The notes below the pieces were generated by a model. It was not told the origin of the DNA. It saw only the letters and a program-made list of their open reading frames with translations, and ran no database searches. Below, piece by piece: positions 42,685 through 50,527 of a stretch of DNA of 64,000 bases. The first letter of the stretch is position 1. Every line of letters begins with the position of its first letter. The DNA is taken from contig JAEWJT010000017.1 in assembly GCA_023386345.1 (NCBI GenBank), positions 1 through 64,000 of the forward strand, read 5' to 3'. Made by a program: the position numbers and the translations under genes. This DNA comes from Bacillota bacterium (GTDB lineage Bacteria > Bacillota > Clostridia > Tissierellales > Sedimentibacteraceae).

Positions 42685-43053
42685 TTATTGTTTTACTGTA
42701 CTCAAGCAAAACGGATGTCCTTCTGGGTCAAACATTACGGTTGAAGTGTCAAAATACTGTATTTCAGATTTTCTTGCACCGCATTGCAAGGCATGTTCAA
42801 CTGATTCATCCAAGTTTTTCACTAAAAAATCAATATGTGCCATTTGCTGTTGTTCTCCAACTTTCCATGGCCATACCGGAGGAATATACTCATCTACTTC
42901 TTGAAACGCCAATATCCAACCTTGCGGGGAACGCAATCCCGCCCATCCTCCGCCAGATAATTCTTTTTCCCAGCCAAGAAGTTTTACATAAAAATCTGCC
43001 AATGTATCTGCGTTTTTACAGTCATACGCAAATCCTGCTATTGATTCAATCAT
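42685..43053 (-). CDS. VOC (glyoxalase-fold) family protein
   Basis: A 122-residue VOC protein: IAGFAYDCKNADTLADFYVK at the N-terminus, YIPPVWP, QQQMAHIDFLVKNLDESVEH in the second half and FDPEGHPFCLS at the end. The conserved acidic and histidine positions suggest metal binding, but the substrate is unknown. It is clearly related to the gene at 1788-2210. The SD on the - strand is AGAAAGG. Confidence 0.85.
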   Translation of the reverse strand: MIESIAGFAYDCKNADTLADFYVKLLGWEKELSGGGWAGLRSPQGWILAFQEVDEYIPPVWPWKVGEQQQMAHIDFLVKNLDESVEHALQCGARKSEIQYFDTSTVMFDPEGHPFCLSTVKQ

Positions 43054-43204
43054 GATATAGTCACCTTTCTGTTATATAAATTATACTTATATCAACTTTC
43101 CTTTTGATGAGAAAATTATATCAGACTTTCAACTACCTTTCAATATTATTTTCCAACCATAAGGGCTACATATATGAAAAATAGTCAGAATAAAAAGTAT
43201 AATT

Positions 43205-43253
43205 TCTATAAAATATCCCCATGATACAGTGAAATTAACGATATCATAGGGAT
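43205..43253 (-). terminator. Terminator after tRNA-Val
   Basis: On the - strand ATCCCTATGATA (43242-43253) pairs with TATCATGGGGAT (43215-43226), followed by ATTTTATAG. It lies directly downstream of the - strand tRNA gene. Confidence 0.65.
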
Positions 43254-43258
43254 GTCTT

Positions 43259-43335
43259 TGGTGAAGATGAATGGAATCGAACCATCGACCCCTTGCATGT
43301 CAAGCAAGTACTCTAACCAGCTGAGCTACACCTTC
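43259..43335 (-). tRNA. tRNA-Val (GAC)
   Basis: The - strand folds into a complete cloverleaf of 77 nt with CCA encoded: acceptor GAAGGTG/CATCTTC, D arm GCTC...GAGT, anticodon arm CTTGC-TTGACAT-GCAAG with anticodon GAC, and T arm GATGG-TTCGATT-CCATT. Two stems carry G-T pairs. It is divergent from the tRNA-Arg gene 117 bp away. Confidence 0.93.
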
Positions 43336-43407
43336 AAATTCTTAAATAAATTCTACCACATTATTAATAAAATTTCTATACATTTTTTACAATGAAAATA
43401 AATTTTA

Positions 43408-43436
43408 TTGACAAATGGTTATTTTTATTGTAAAAT
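43408..43436 (+). promoter_or_regulatory. Promoter of tRNA-Arg
   Basis: TTGACA (43408-43413), a 17-bp spacer and TAAAAT (43431-43436) lie 16 bp before the mature tRNA start. This is a strong stable-RNA promoter arrangement. Confidence 0.78.
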
Positions 43437-43452
43437 CAATCTTGTTAAAAGC

Positions 43453-43531
43453 GCATCCGTAGCTCAGTAGGATAGAGCAGCGCCCTCCTAAGGCGTGTTT
43501 TGCGGAGGTTCGATTCCTCTCGGGTGCACCA
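43453..43531 (+). tRNA. tRNA-Arg (CCT)
   Basis: A complete cloverleaf with encoded CCA: acceptor GCATCCG/CGGGTGC, D arm GCTC...GAGC, anticodon arm GCGCC-CTCCTAA-GGCGT with anticodon CCT, a 7-nt variable loop and T arm GGAGG-TTCGATT-CCTCT. It reads the rare AGG codon. tRNA-Arg genes are frequent integration targets, but no integrase or repeated 3' end was found in this window. Confidence 0.93.
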
Positions 43532-43537
43532 GAAAAA

Positions 43538-43575
43538 ACAGACAAATTTCGACAAGAGTTTGTCTGTATCTTTTT
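43538..43575 (+). terminator. Terminator of tRNA-Arg
   Basis: CAGACAAA (43539-43546) pairs with TTTGTCTG (43559-43566) and is followed by TATCTTTTTG. Confidence 0.82.
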
Positions 43576-43738
43576 GTACTATGACAAACTATAATAAAGA
43601 TAAATTATTTTTATGACATACAGATAAACATGAGTTTATCACGCGGCTTGCACTTCGGATTACTTATATTTTGAACTGGCAGATTGTTTTCATGTTTGAT
43701 ATGATAGAATGAAAAATCTATTTTAAGGAGAAAAAATT

Positions 43739-44083
43739 ATGAAATTTGATGGAGTATGTATCGAGACTGATAACGCATCTCGTCTCGCAGAATTTTACAA
43801 AATTGTTCTGCAAAAGGAACCGTTTGTAGAGGGTAACCATTATGGATTTGGTGAAATTGCTGTTTATAATCCAGGAGGCGTAACCGTAGCAAAGGATAAA
43901 AATATTTGGTTAATATTTGGCGTTACTGATTTGGATGCGGAATACCAGCGGTTGTTGCAGGAAATCCCAGACATTGAGGTAATATCACCACCTGAAAGGA
44001 AGCCGTGGGGTGCGTATTCATTTTGGTTTGTTGACCCCGACGGCAACAAGATAAGTATTTTTCAGGAAAAAGAAGATAAGTAG
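43739..44083 (+). CDS. VOC (glyoxalase-fold) family protein
   Basis: A 114-residue VOC protein: FDGVCIETDNASRLAEFYKI, then WLIFGVTDLDAEYQRLLQE and the C-terminal SFWFVDPDGNKISIFQ. It is only distantly similar to the VOC proteins at 1788 and 42685, so a separate subtype. The substrate is unknown. TAAGGAG is the SD. A strong terminator follows. Confidence 0.85.
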   Translation: MKFDGVCIETDNASRLAEFYKIVLQKEPFVEGNHYGFGEIAVYNPGGVTVAKDKNIWLIFGVTDLDAEYQRLLQEIPDIEVISPPERKPWGAYSFWFVDPDGNKISIFQEKEDK

Positions 44084-44170
44084 TTATGCTGGTTACAAAC
44101 TTTCATTTCGGCAGGCGTTATGTAAGTCAGCTCTGTGTTTTCAATGATTACTATTACTTCAAATGAAGAT

Positions 44171-44217
44171 AATCCGAACCCATCGTCTATCGGAATGATA
44201 GTCGATGGGTTCGGATT
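44171..44217 (+). terminator. Strong terminator after the VOC gene
   Basis: AATCCGAACCCATCG (44171-44185) pairs perfectly with CGATGGGTTCGGATT (44203-44217), with a smaller TATC/GATA helix in the loop and TATTCTTTATTTTT after it. Together with the MerR promoter it accounts for most of the 336-bp gap 44084-44419. Confidence 0.88.
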
Positions 44218-44359
44218 TATTCTTTATTTTTACTATCTCAATTTTAATAGCAATTAATTTCAAGGTGTGCGAATATTAGCTCTTTGGCGAAATGTTGTTA
44301 GAAAAATTTGAGTACTTGCTTAAATCCGAATATTGGTATAAAATATTTTAAAATACTCC

Positions 44360-44390
44360 TTGACTCACACACCGTGTAACGGTTTATACT
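44360..44390 (+). promoter_or_regulatory. MerR-type promoter with 19-bp spacer and operator
   Basis: TTGACT (44360-44365) and TATACT (44385-44390) are separated by 19 bp, longer than usual, and the spacer carries the dyad ACCG-TGTAA-CGGT. This is the hallmark of promoters activated by MerR-family regulators that untwist the spacer. It lies 29 bp upstream of the MerR gene itself, so autoregulation is predicted. Confidence 0.82.
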
Positions 44391-44419
44391 AATATCAAGG
44401 AAACAGAAAGGAAGAAATC

Positions 44420-45418
44420 ATGGAATTAAAAACTATAAGACAAATTTCATTGGATTACAGTGTTTCAAGAAGAATGTTGTGTTATTATGAAGAAATCGGG
44501 TTGATAAAAAGCAGTCGAAAAGATGATTATGCGTATAGGGTTTATGACGAAAACGCGATAAAACGTCTCCAACAAATCATCATACTGCGTAAACTGCAAA
44601 TCCCGATGAAACAAATAAAGGACATTCTCAACAATCAAAATGCTGTAGTGGTTATCGAAATCTTCAAGCAGAACATTATCGAGATTGACGAACAAATAAC
44701 GGCTTTATCTGCCGTTAGGTCAATATTAACACGTTTTGTGGACGATTTACAAGAAAAAGCGGACGTGCATTTGAAACTTGATATATTAAACGATAAAACC
44801 ATGCTTGCCGTTGTAAGCGCCCTTTCATTTTCCGAAAATAAAATTAAGGAGAATGTATCGATGGAAGAATTAAACAAAGCAAATGAAAATTTAAGCAAGC
44901 TGGAAGACAAAGACGTTAGGATTGTATATTTGCCGCCAATGACTGTGGCTGCCGCATACGCTTCGGGAGAAGATTGCGAAGGTAAATCGGCTTACATGAT
45001 TGCACAGTTTGTAATAAAAAGTGAATTACTAAAAATCAAACCTGATGCTCGAAGTTTCGGTTTTGACTGTAATGTAAAATCATCAGGAATCGAAGAAACT
45101 CCGCGTGGATATGAGATGTGGGTATCGGTTCCCGAGGACATGGAGATACCTGAGCCGCTTGTAAAGCGAACTTTTGATGGAGGATTATATGCTGCTCATG
45201 TGTTGAGGACATGGGATTTTGCTGACAGAGGTCATTTGGAAAAATGGGTAACTGACAGTGAAAAATATGATAGTGACTGGAATTCCCCTCGCTGGATATT
45301 GCCGGAATCACTTGTGACTCAAAATTTTGAAGAAACATTAAATTTTTATAATTTTGTTCAAAACGGTAAAATGGAGAATTTGCAACTTGATATACTAATT
45401 CCGATTAGGGAGAAGTAA
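44420..45418 (+). CDS. MerR family regulator with GyrI-like effector domain
   Basis: A 332-residue regulator. The N-terminal winged helix-turn-helix is ISLDYSVSRRMLCYYEEIG and AYRVYDENAIKRLQQIIILR, then a coiled coil (about 75-115), then a GyrI/AraC-effector-like domain with VYLPPMTVAAAYASGED and YEMWVSVPEDMEIPEP and the WDFADRGHLEKWVTDSE segment. It probably senses a bulky hydrophobic ligand or drug, as BmrR and TipA relatives do. The DUF6273 gene begins 1 nt after the stop, so the two are translationally coupled. Confidence 0.87.
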   Translation: MELKTIRQISLDYSVSRRMLCYYEEIGLIKSSRKDDYAYRVYDENAIKRLQQIIILRKLQIPMKQIKDILNNQNAVVVIEIFKQNIIEIDEQITALSAVRSILTRFVDDLQEKADVHLKLDILNDKTMLAVVSALSFSENKIKENVSMEELNKANENLSKLEDKDVRIVYLPPMTVAAAYASGEDCEGKSAYMIAQFVIKSELLKIKPDARSFGFDCNVKSSGIEETPRGYEMWVSVPEDMEIPEPLVKRTFDGGLYAAHVLRTWDFADRGHLEKWVTDSEKYDSDWNSPRWILPESLVTQNFEETLNFYNFVQNGKMENLQLDILIPIREK

Positions 45419-45419
45419 A

Positions 45420-46046
45420 ATGGAAGATTATAAAATTGGCTCGATAATCTCATTCGGTGATTACAACTGGCGTGTGCTTGACACGCAAGAAAATTCAGTT
45501 CTAATTATAACTGAAGAAATAATAGAACAACGCGCTTACCATGACGCTCGTAATGATATAACATGGGCTGACTGCTCGTTAAGAAAATATCTTAATGGTG
45601 AATTTTATGATAGATTCACCGCAACTGATCAATCAAGAATCATTCCGGTATTAAACAAAAACCACGACAATCAGTGGTATGGTTCAAGAGGCGGGGAAGA
45701 TACATGGGATTACATATTTCTTCTAAACATTAAAGAAACAGTATGTAAATACTTCGGTGACAGCAGTAAAAACCTTGAAAACCGCAGTGCCAAACAACGA
45801 TATTGGTTTCAAAAGAAAGATGAAAACAACAAAAAGCGAAGATCGACATTTGACAGGTATGTATGGTGGTGGTGGCTTCGGTCGCCCGGACGTGACAATA
45901 GGAGAGCAGTATATATCCACGGCGATGGCAATATAGGCATTCAAGGAAATGGCACATTCCGCTACAGCAGCAACACTATTCACCCTTTAACAGGTGATAA
46001 CAGCGGCGGCGTTCGTCCCGCTTTGTGGCTAAAGTTGAAAGTGTAA
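45420..46046 (+). CDS. DUF6273-type protein (C-type-lectin-like fold)
   Basis: A 208-residue protein. The N-terminus IGSIISFGDYNWRVLDTQEN is the start of the DUF6273 domain; ADCSLRKYLNGEFYDRFT is a core helix; YVWWWWLRSPGRDN and GGVRPALWLKL are the signature ends. The fold resembles the formylglycine-enzyme/C-type lectin group that presents variable surfaces. The role is unknown. It starts 1 nt after the MerR stop codon, so its expression should follow the MerR signal. Confidence 0.83.
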   Translation: MEDYKIGSIISFGDYNWRVLDTQENSVLIITEEIIEQRAYHDARNDITWADCSLRKYLNGEFYDRFTATDQSRIIPVLNKNHDNQWYGSRGGEDTWDYIFLLNIKETVCKYFGDSSKNLENRSAKQRYWFQKKDENNKKRRSTFDRYVWWWWLRSPGRDNRRAVYIHGDGNIGIQGNGTFRYSSNTIHPLTGDNSGGVRPALWLKLKV

Positions 46047-46120
46047 ACCCTAAACTACGTTTAAAATGATTTGGCTATAGTTACAACATAAAATAAAAAT
46101 TTAAAAGGAGAAATTTTAAA

Positions 46121-46597
46121 ATGAGCAAATACGAAAATGCAATGAAACTTATGGAGGAACGTTGTGGAAATGGTAAAGAAGAAGTTATTGCAATTGCGAC
46201 AATATCACTATCTTCGAACGCTGCCGGCAATCCACGCCCTGCTGTCCGCATGGTTTGCGCTTATTATGAAGACGGCGTATTTTATGTTTCTACAGACGCA
46301 AGAAAAAATAAAATGCTGCAAATTGAGAAGAACAACGAGGTTTCTGTCTGTGGCTTAGATTGGTACGCTTTACAGGGCAGGGCTGAAAATCTCGGTTGGG
46401 TCAAGGACGAGAAGAATACAGAAATCAGAGCGAAATTTAAAAAAATCTTCGATTGGTTTGATGAAGTTGGCGATGAGGACAATCCGAACTCAATCGTTCT
46501 GCGTATCACTCTCACAGAGGGTACGATTACTGATAACACAAAAAAATACGGCGAATGGAAATATGAAGTTGATTTTATCAATAAAACAGCGAATTAA
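46121..46597 (+). CDS. Pyridoxamine 5'-phosphate oxidase-like flavoprotein
   Basis: A 158-residue FMN-binding split-barrel protein: AIATISLSSNAAGNPRPAVR, YYEDGVFYVSTDARKNKMLQ and VCGLDWYALQGRAENLGWV. Relatives include general stress proteins and F420 or FMN reductases. The true substrate is unknown, and it is too diverged to be called PdxH. AAAAGGAG is the SD. It may be cotranscribed with the MerR-DUF6273 pair 74 bp upstream. Confidence 0.82.
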   Translation: MSKYENAMKLMEERCGNGKEEVIAIATISLSSNAAGNPRPAVRMVCAYYEDGVFYVSTDARKNKMLQIEKNNEVSVCGLDWYALQGRAENLGWVKDEKNTEIRAKFKKIFDWFDEVGDEDNPNSIVLRITLTEGTITDNTKKYGEWKYEVDFINKTAN

Positions 46598-46638
46598 TTA
46601 AATCCGTAGTAAATAAGGGATAAAAATATCCCACATAT

Positions 46639-46675
46639 AAGCATACCTTTTGTCTCTGTAATGAGAGGTATGCTT
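46639..46675 (+). terminator. Terminator after the PNPOx-like gene
   Basis: AAGCATACCT (46639-46648) pairs perfectly with AGGTATGCTT (46666-46675), followed by TTTTTATTTG. It also ends transcription from the convergent - strand gene reasonably well. Confidence 0.88.
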
Positions 46676-46704
46676 TTTTATTTGAGTAATTTGCTTTCAT
46701 CAGA

Positions 46705-48102
46705 TTAAAACCAAGCAGAGGATAAACGAGCGATTCCCCCAACAATTTCATCTTCTGATAAACTGCTGTATCCGATTAAAACCATATTGTTGGAGTAATT
46801 TTGTGCATTTATCCAATAATTTGATACTGGATAAACTTTGACATCGACTTTACTAGCAGTTTCTATGAGTTCATGTTCGGACATACCATTATCTACTTCT
46901 AGTAGAATATGCAGGCCGGCGTTTTTGCCGTATATTGTTGTATGCTTGCTCATCTGACTATTTATAGTGCTGATTAATGTATCATGTTTTCGTTTATTAG
47001 ATACCGATATTTTATTCAGAAACCTAATCCAATGCCCTTGTTCCATAAAGTGATACATTACTTTCTGTTCAAGCCAAGGGATAGAGCAGTTATAATTTGA
47101 AAAATTGGATTGGTATTTTTCTAGCAATGCTTGCGGTAAAACAACAAAACCCATTCGGAGACCAGGAGCAAGTGCTTTGGAAAAGCTGTTGATATAAATC
47201 ACTCGACCATTTTGGTCAAGTGAGTGAATAGATGGAATAGGCCTGCTGTTATAACGCAGTTCGCTGTCATAATCATCCTCGATAATATATGCAGCATTTT
47301 GGTTTGCCCAATCTAAAAGGTGCAGACGTTTATTAATAGGCATGACAATACCAGTGGGAAACTGATGAGATGGAGTCGTATATAAAAGTTTTGTCCCTAA
47401 TACTTTTAATTGTTCCAAATCAATACCATCGCTTGCAAGGGTGACAGGGTTAAGCAGATAGCCATGATTGACAAAGATTTCTCTTGCACTATCAAAACCA
47501 GGTTCTTCTATTGCAACAGTTTTCGTATCGAACAATTTGCAAATAAGGCTAACTGCAGACATTGCTCCGGAACAAAGAATAATCTGTTCTGGTCTGCAAA
47601 CAACACCTCTGGATTCACGAAGATACTTCATAATCTGAATTCGAAGTGCCAAATCACCTTTTTTCTCATTGTAATCGGTGATTCCCCTGATTTCATCGGA
47701 CAACAATACATGATTGAGTAACTTGCGCCAGATATGAAGTGGAAAGTTTGCAATATCTAGTTTACCATACTGGAAATCATACTTTACAGCATCAGATGAT
47801 TGCACTTCCTCTACAACATTTGTAAAATCAAGCGGTTTGGCGTTTGAATTAACCATGTTTGGTATGTCTATCTTTTGCACTTTATAGCCACTTCCGACCT
47901 TGCCAAGAATATAACCTTCAGAACAAAGCTGCTGATACGCACTGTCAACAGTATTTCTTGCGACAATGAGTGTTGCTGCCAATGTTCTGATTGATGGGAG
48001 CACACTTCCCTCACATAAGTCACCAGATATAATTTTATCTTTTAATTGTTGATAAATTTGTATATATAACGGTTCATATGAATGCTTGTCTATAATTAAC
48101 AT
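46705..48102 (-). CDS. MocR/PdxR-type GntR regulator with aminotransferase domain
   Basis: A 465-residue regulator with an N-terminal GntR winged helix (LYIQIYQQLKDKIISGDLCE and TVDSAYQQLCSEGYILGKVG) fused to an aspartate aminotransferase-like domain. The latter has IIEDDYDSELRYNSRP and the PLP-binding lysine in YINSFSKALAPGLRMGFVV. Such proteins sense PLP or amino acids and often control a divergent gene. A PNPOx-like gene at 48218 is divergent here, consistent with a vitamin B6- or flavin-related target. Confidence 0.91.
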   Translation of the reverse strand: MLIIDKHSYEPLYIQIYQQLKDKIISGDLCEGSVLPSIRTLAATLIVARNTVDSAYQQLCSEGYILGKVGSGYKVQKIDIPNMVNSNAKPLDFTNVVEEVQSSDAVKYDFQYGKLDIANFPLHIWRKLLNHVLLSDEIRGITDYNEKKGDLALRIQIMKYLRESRGVVCRPEQIILCSGAMSAVSLICKLFDTKTVAIEEPGFDSAREIFVNHGYLLNPVTLASDGIDLEQLKVLGTKLLYTTPSHQFPTGIVMPINKRLHLLDWANQNAAYIIEDDYDSELRYNSRPIPSIHSLDQNGRVIYINSFSKALAPGLRMGFVVLPQALLEKYQSNFSNYNCSIPWLEQKVMYHFMEQGHWIRFLNKISVSNKRKHDTLISTINSQMSKHTTIYGKNAGLHILLEVDNGMSEHELIETASKVDVKVYPVSNYWINAQNYSNNMVLIGYSSLSEDEIVGGIARLSSAWF

Positions 48103-48117
48103 CTATCTACCTCCAAA

Positions 48118-48170
48118 TTGTACCTATTTATATTTTAATAATTGTAACTTTTAATAGTAACGATTATACT
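48118..48170 (+). promoter_or_regulatory. Divergent promoter region with repeats
   Basis: TTGTAA (48142-48147), 17 bp and TATACT (48165-48170) form the promoter toward the flavoprotein gene. Related heptamers TTGTACC (48118), TTGTAAC (48142) and TAGTAAC (48155) run as direct repeats across it, as MocR operators often do. Their spacing is uneven, so the operator call is tentative. Confidence 0.5.
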
Positions 48171-48217
48171 GTATAATACAAGAGAAAGTCAAATTTTTAT
48201 CAAGGAGGAACAAAACA

Positions 48218-48691
48218 ATGCAACACAGAATGAAAACCCATATGATGACAAAGGAAAAAATTGAGGATTTGCTTAATCGGACTGCAACATGTAGCATTGC
48301 TACGCTGAATACGGATGGCACGCCTTATGTCACACCAATGCACCATATCTATCACAATGGCTTTATTTATATGCACGGTCTGCCAAAAGGCACAAAGGTT
48401 GACAATATCAAGGCAAACCCTCATGTAAGCATAACTGCGTATGAAATGGATAGCTTGCTGCTTGATCCAAGTGGAAAAGCTTGTGATACAAACACAAAAT
48501 ATGAAAGTGTAATTCTTTCAGGTATGGCTACATTGGTTACAGATGTCGATTACAAACGAGAAGTTCTAATGGAGATTGTAAAAAAATATACACCGCACCT
48601 TTCTGATACTATTTTGCTGGAAAATATGGTGAGAGGAACTGCAGTTATTCAGGTACAGATACTGGATATGACAGGAAAATACTACGGTTAA
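48218..48691 (+). CDS. PNPOx-like / NimA-like flavin-binding protein
   Basis: A 157-residue split-barrel flavoprotein: EDLLNRTATCSIATLNTDGT, PYVTPMHHIYHNGFIYMHG and KVDNIKANPHVSITAYEMD. This form resembles the 5-nitroimidazole reductase (NimA) branch of the PNPOx superfamily, whose native roles are uncertain. Resistance cannot be claimed. AAGGAGG lies 8 nt upstream. It is divergent from the MocR gene and probably its target. Confidence 0.84.
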   Translation: MQHRMKTHMMTKEKIEDLLNRTATCSIATLNTDGTPYVTPMHHIYHNGFIYMHGLPKGTKVDNIKANPHVSITAYEMDSLLLDPSGKACDTNTKYESVILSGMATLVTDVDYKREVLMEIVKKYTPHLSDTILLENMVRGTAVIQVQILDMTGKYYG

Positions 48692-48736
48692 AGATGTAAA
48701 GCAAATAAGATATCCTTTTTGACCTAATTTTATACC

Positions 48737-48777
48737 AAAAGACATAGCATTTCCGTCAAATGGATAGCATGTCTTTT
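48737..48777 (+). terminator. First terminator after the NimA-like gene
   Basis: AAAAGACAT (48737-48745) pairs with ATGTCTTTT (48769-48777), with an inner ATTT/AAAT helix, followed by TCTG. Confidence 0.7.
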
Positions 48778-48836
48778 TCTGTTCGGGGAAATATGACAAT
48801 TCATTATTGTTCTAAACTTTACATATAATACAGAAA

Positions 48837-48867
48837 AATCCTGAGACAAAATCTCAGGATTATTATT
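48837..48867 (+). terminator. Second terminator after the NimA-like gene
   Basis: AATCCTGAGA (48837-48846) pairs perfectly with TCTCAGGATT (48852-48861), followed by ATTATTTTTAT. The 430-bp gap from 48692 thus holds two terminators and the folded element at 48991. Confidence 0.8.
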
Positions 48868-48990
48868 TTTATAAAAAAATATTATAAATCACAAAAATAA
48901 TTCTTGATTTTATTTTATTTTTGGAATAAAGTATCTATGCAATACATATATATTTAAGGTCAAAAGAGATGATAAATAACGGTGAAATAT

Positions 48991-49067
48991 GTGCCGAGCC
49001 TATGCACAAGTTCCAGTCTCTCTCAAAAAGAGAGACTGATGTTCTTGTGCAATAAAAGCATTGGCAC
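48991..49067 (+). promoter_or_regulatory. Nested stem-loop element upstream of the racemase gene
   Basis: Three helices nest in order: GTGCC (48991-48995) with GGCAC (49063-49067); GCACAAG (49004-49010) with CTTGTGC (49044-49050); and CAGTCTCTCT (49014-49023) with AGAGAGACTG (49029-49038). No T-run follows. It sits just before the possible racemase starts and may be a cis-regulatory RNA. I do not recognise it as a known riboswitch class. Confidence 0.55.
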
Positions 49068-49121
49068 AATCATGGTATGAAAGCTGAATTAGTAGAAACC
49101 ATATGGAGGGTTGAAGAAAAA

Positions 49122-50375
49122 ATGATGAGCAGTGAGAAAATAAGCATGGAATATGCAGATGAGAATTCAGATTTTTTAGGGGACGTTTGTATCGCTTCTG
49201 AGGATGAGTTTATTGGAATGACAATAAATAATACTAATATAGACGTGAAAAATAGAGCGGCTTGGGTTGAAATAGATACAAAAAAGGCAATTTATAATTT
49301 TGAACAAATAAAAAAAAGAGCTAGACAAATAAATGAAAACGTTAAAATATGTGCTGTTGTGAAGGCAAATAGTTATGGTATGGGGGCTGTAGAGCTATCA
49401 AAACTATATGTTGAAAGCGGAGTTGATATGCTTGGTGTAGCTACATTTGCAGAGGCTCTGGAACTCAGAAATGCTTTAAAAACTCAGGATATTTTAATTC
49501 TTGGCTATACTCCAGATGCTGCTTTTAAGGAAGCAGTGACAAACAACATAATTTTAACAATATATACACATGACCAAGCTTCTTATCTGAATAAAATAGG
49601 TGAACAACTTGGCAAAACAGCAAGAATACATATAAAGGTTGAAACCGGAATGAATAGACTTGGTTTCATAACAACACCTGAAAGTGCAGATGTAATAAAA
49701 AGTATTAGTGAGCTTAGCAATGTAAATATTGAAGGTATATTTACTCATTTTGCAAATGCTGACGATAAGGATAAATCTGTTGCACACATGCAGATGAAAG
49801 CATTTCAATATTTTATTGATTTGCTAAAACAAAGAAATGTGGATATACTAATAAAACATGCTGCTAATAGCGCAGCCATAATCGATTTGCCTGAATATCA
49901 TTTTGATATGATTAGACCAGGTATTGCACTCCTTGGTTTCTATCCCTCAGATGAGGTAAATAAGGATAATTTGAGAATTGAGCCTTGTATTACGCTAAAG
50001 GCAAAACTTGCAAATGTTAAAAATGTTCCAGCTAATACCGGAATAAGCTATAAACATACTTTCAAAACTAAAAAACCATCAGTAATTGGGACAGTTCCTA
50101 TAGGATATGCAGATGGTTTTTCAAGAAGCCTTTCTAATAATTATTATGTTATGGTAAATGGAAGAAAATGCTTGCTTGTAGGAAGAATTTGTATGGACCA
50201 GTTTATGATAGACCTGTCAAATGTTGATAAACCAAAAATTGGTGATGAGGTTATAATATATGGAAACAGTTACGACGGAGCATTGTCAATAGAAGATGTT
50301 GCTAATATGAGAAGTACAATTTCATATGAAATTGCTTCCACTTTATCTTTTAGATTGCCAAGAAAGTATATTTAG
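49122..50375 (+). CDS. alr: Alanine racemase family PLP enzyme
   Basis: A PLP fold-type III racemase of 417 residues from ATG 49122 (GGAGGG 11 nt upstream), or 432 from ATG 49077. AAWVEIDTKKAIYNFEQIKK begins the domain after an extra N-terminal segment of about 45 residues. The PLP lysine is in VVKANSYGMG, unlike the usual KANAYGHG. The second catalytic tyrosine is in GISYKHTFKT, and ICMDQFMID and RPGIALLGFYP are conserved. It makes D-alanine for cell wall, or, given glyA and serine dehydratase nearby and the altered lysine loop, another D-amino acid such as D-serine. Confidence 0.88.
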   Translation: MMSSEKISMEYADENSDFLGDVCIASEDEFIGMTINNTNIDVKNRAAWVEIDTKKAIYNFEQIKKRARQINENVKICAVVKANSYGMGAVELSKLYVESGVDMLGVATFAEALELRNALKTQDILILGYTPDAAFKEAVTNNIILTIYTHDQASYLNKIGEQLGKTARIHIKVETGMNRLGFITTPESADVIKSISELSNVNIEGIFTHFANADDKDKSVAHMQMKAFQYFIDLLKQRNVDILIKHAANSAAIIDLPEYHFDMIRPGIALLGFYPSDEVNKDNLRIEPCITLKAKLANVKNVPANTGISYKHTFKTKKPSVIGTVPIGYADGFSRSLSNNYYVMVNGRKCLLVGRICMDQFMIDLSNVDKPKIGDEVIIYGNSYDGALSIEDVANMRSTISYEIASTLSFRLPRKYI

Positions 50376-50527
50376 TGTATAATATATAGGGTGAATTAAA
50401 AATTCACTCTGGAAATAATGTCAAAAAATTTTATTGTATAATTAGTAGGAAATCTTATTCCTGTTGATTATACCAAACTTATAAATAGGAATTTAAACCT
50501 AAAAAATAAAAACAGAGGAGAAGACAA

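Noticed and set aside
43259..43531. tRNA-targeted integration site of a mobile island
   Set aside because: Both tRNA genes are intact, and I found no integrase gene or duplicated tRNA 3' end in the window.
45420..46046. Variable protein of a diversity-generating retroelement
   Set aside because: The lectin-like fold fits, but there is no reverse transcriptase or template repeat in the window.
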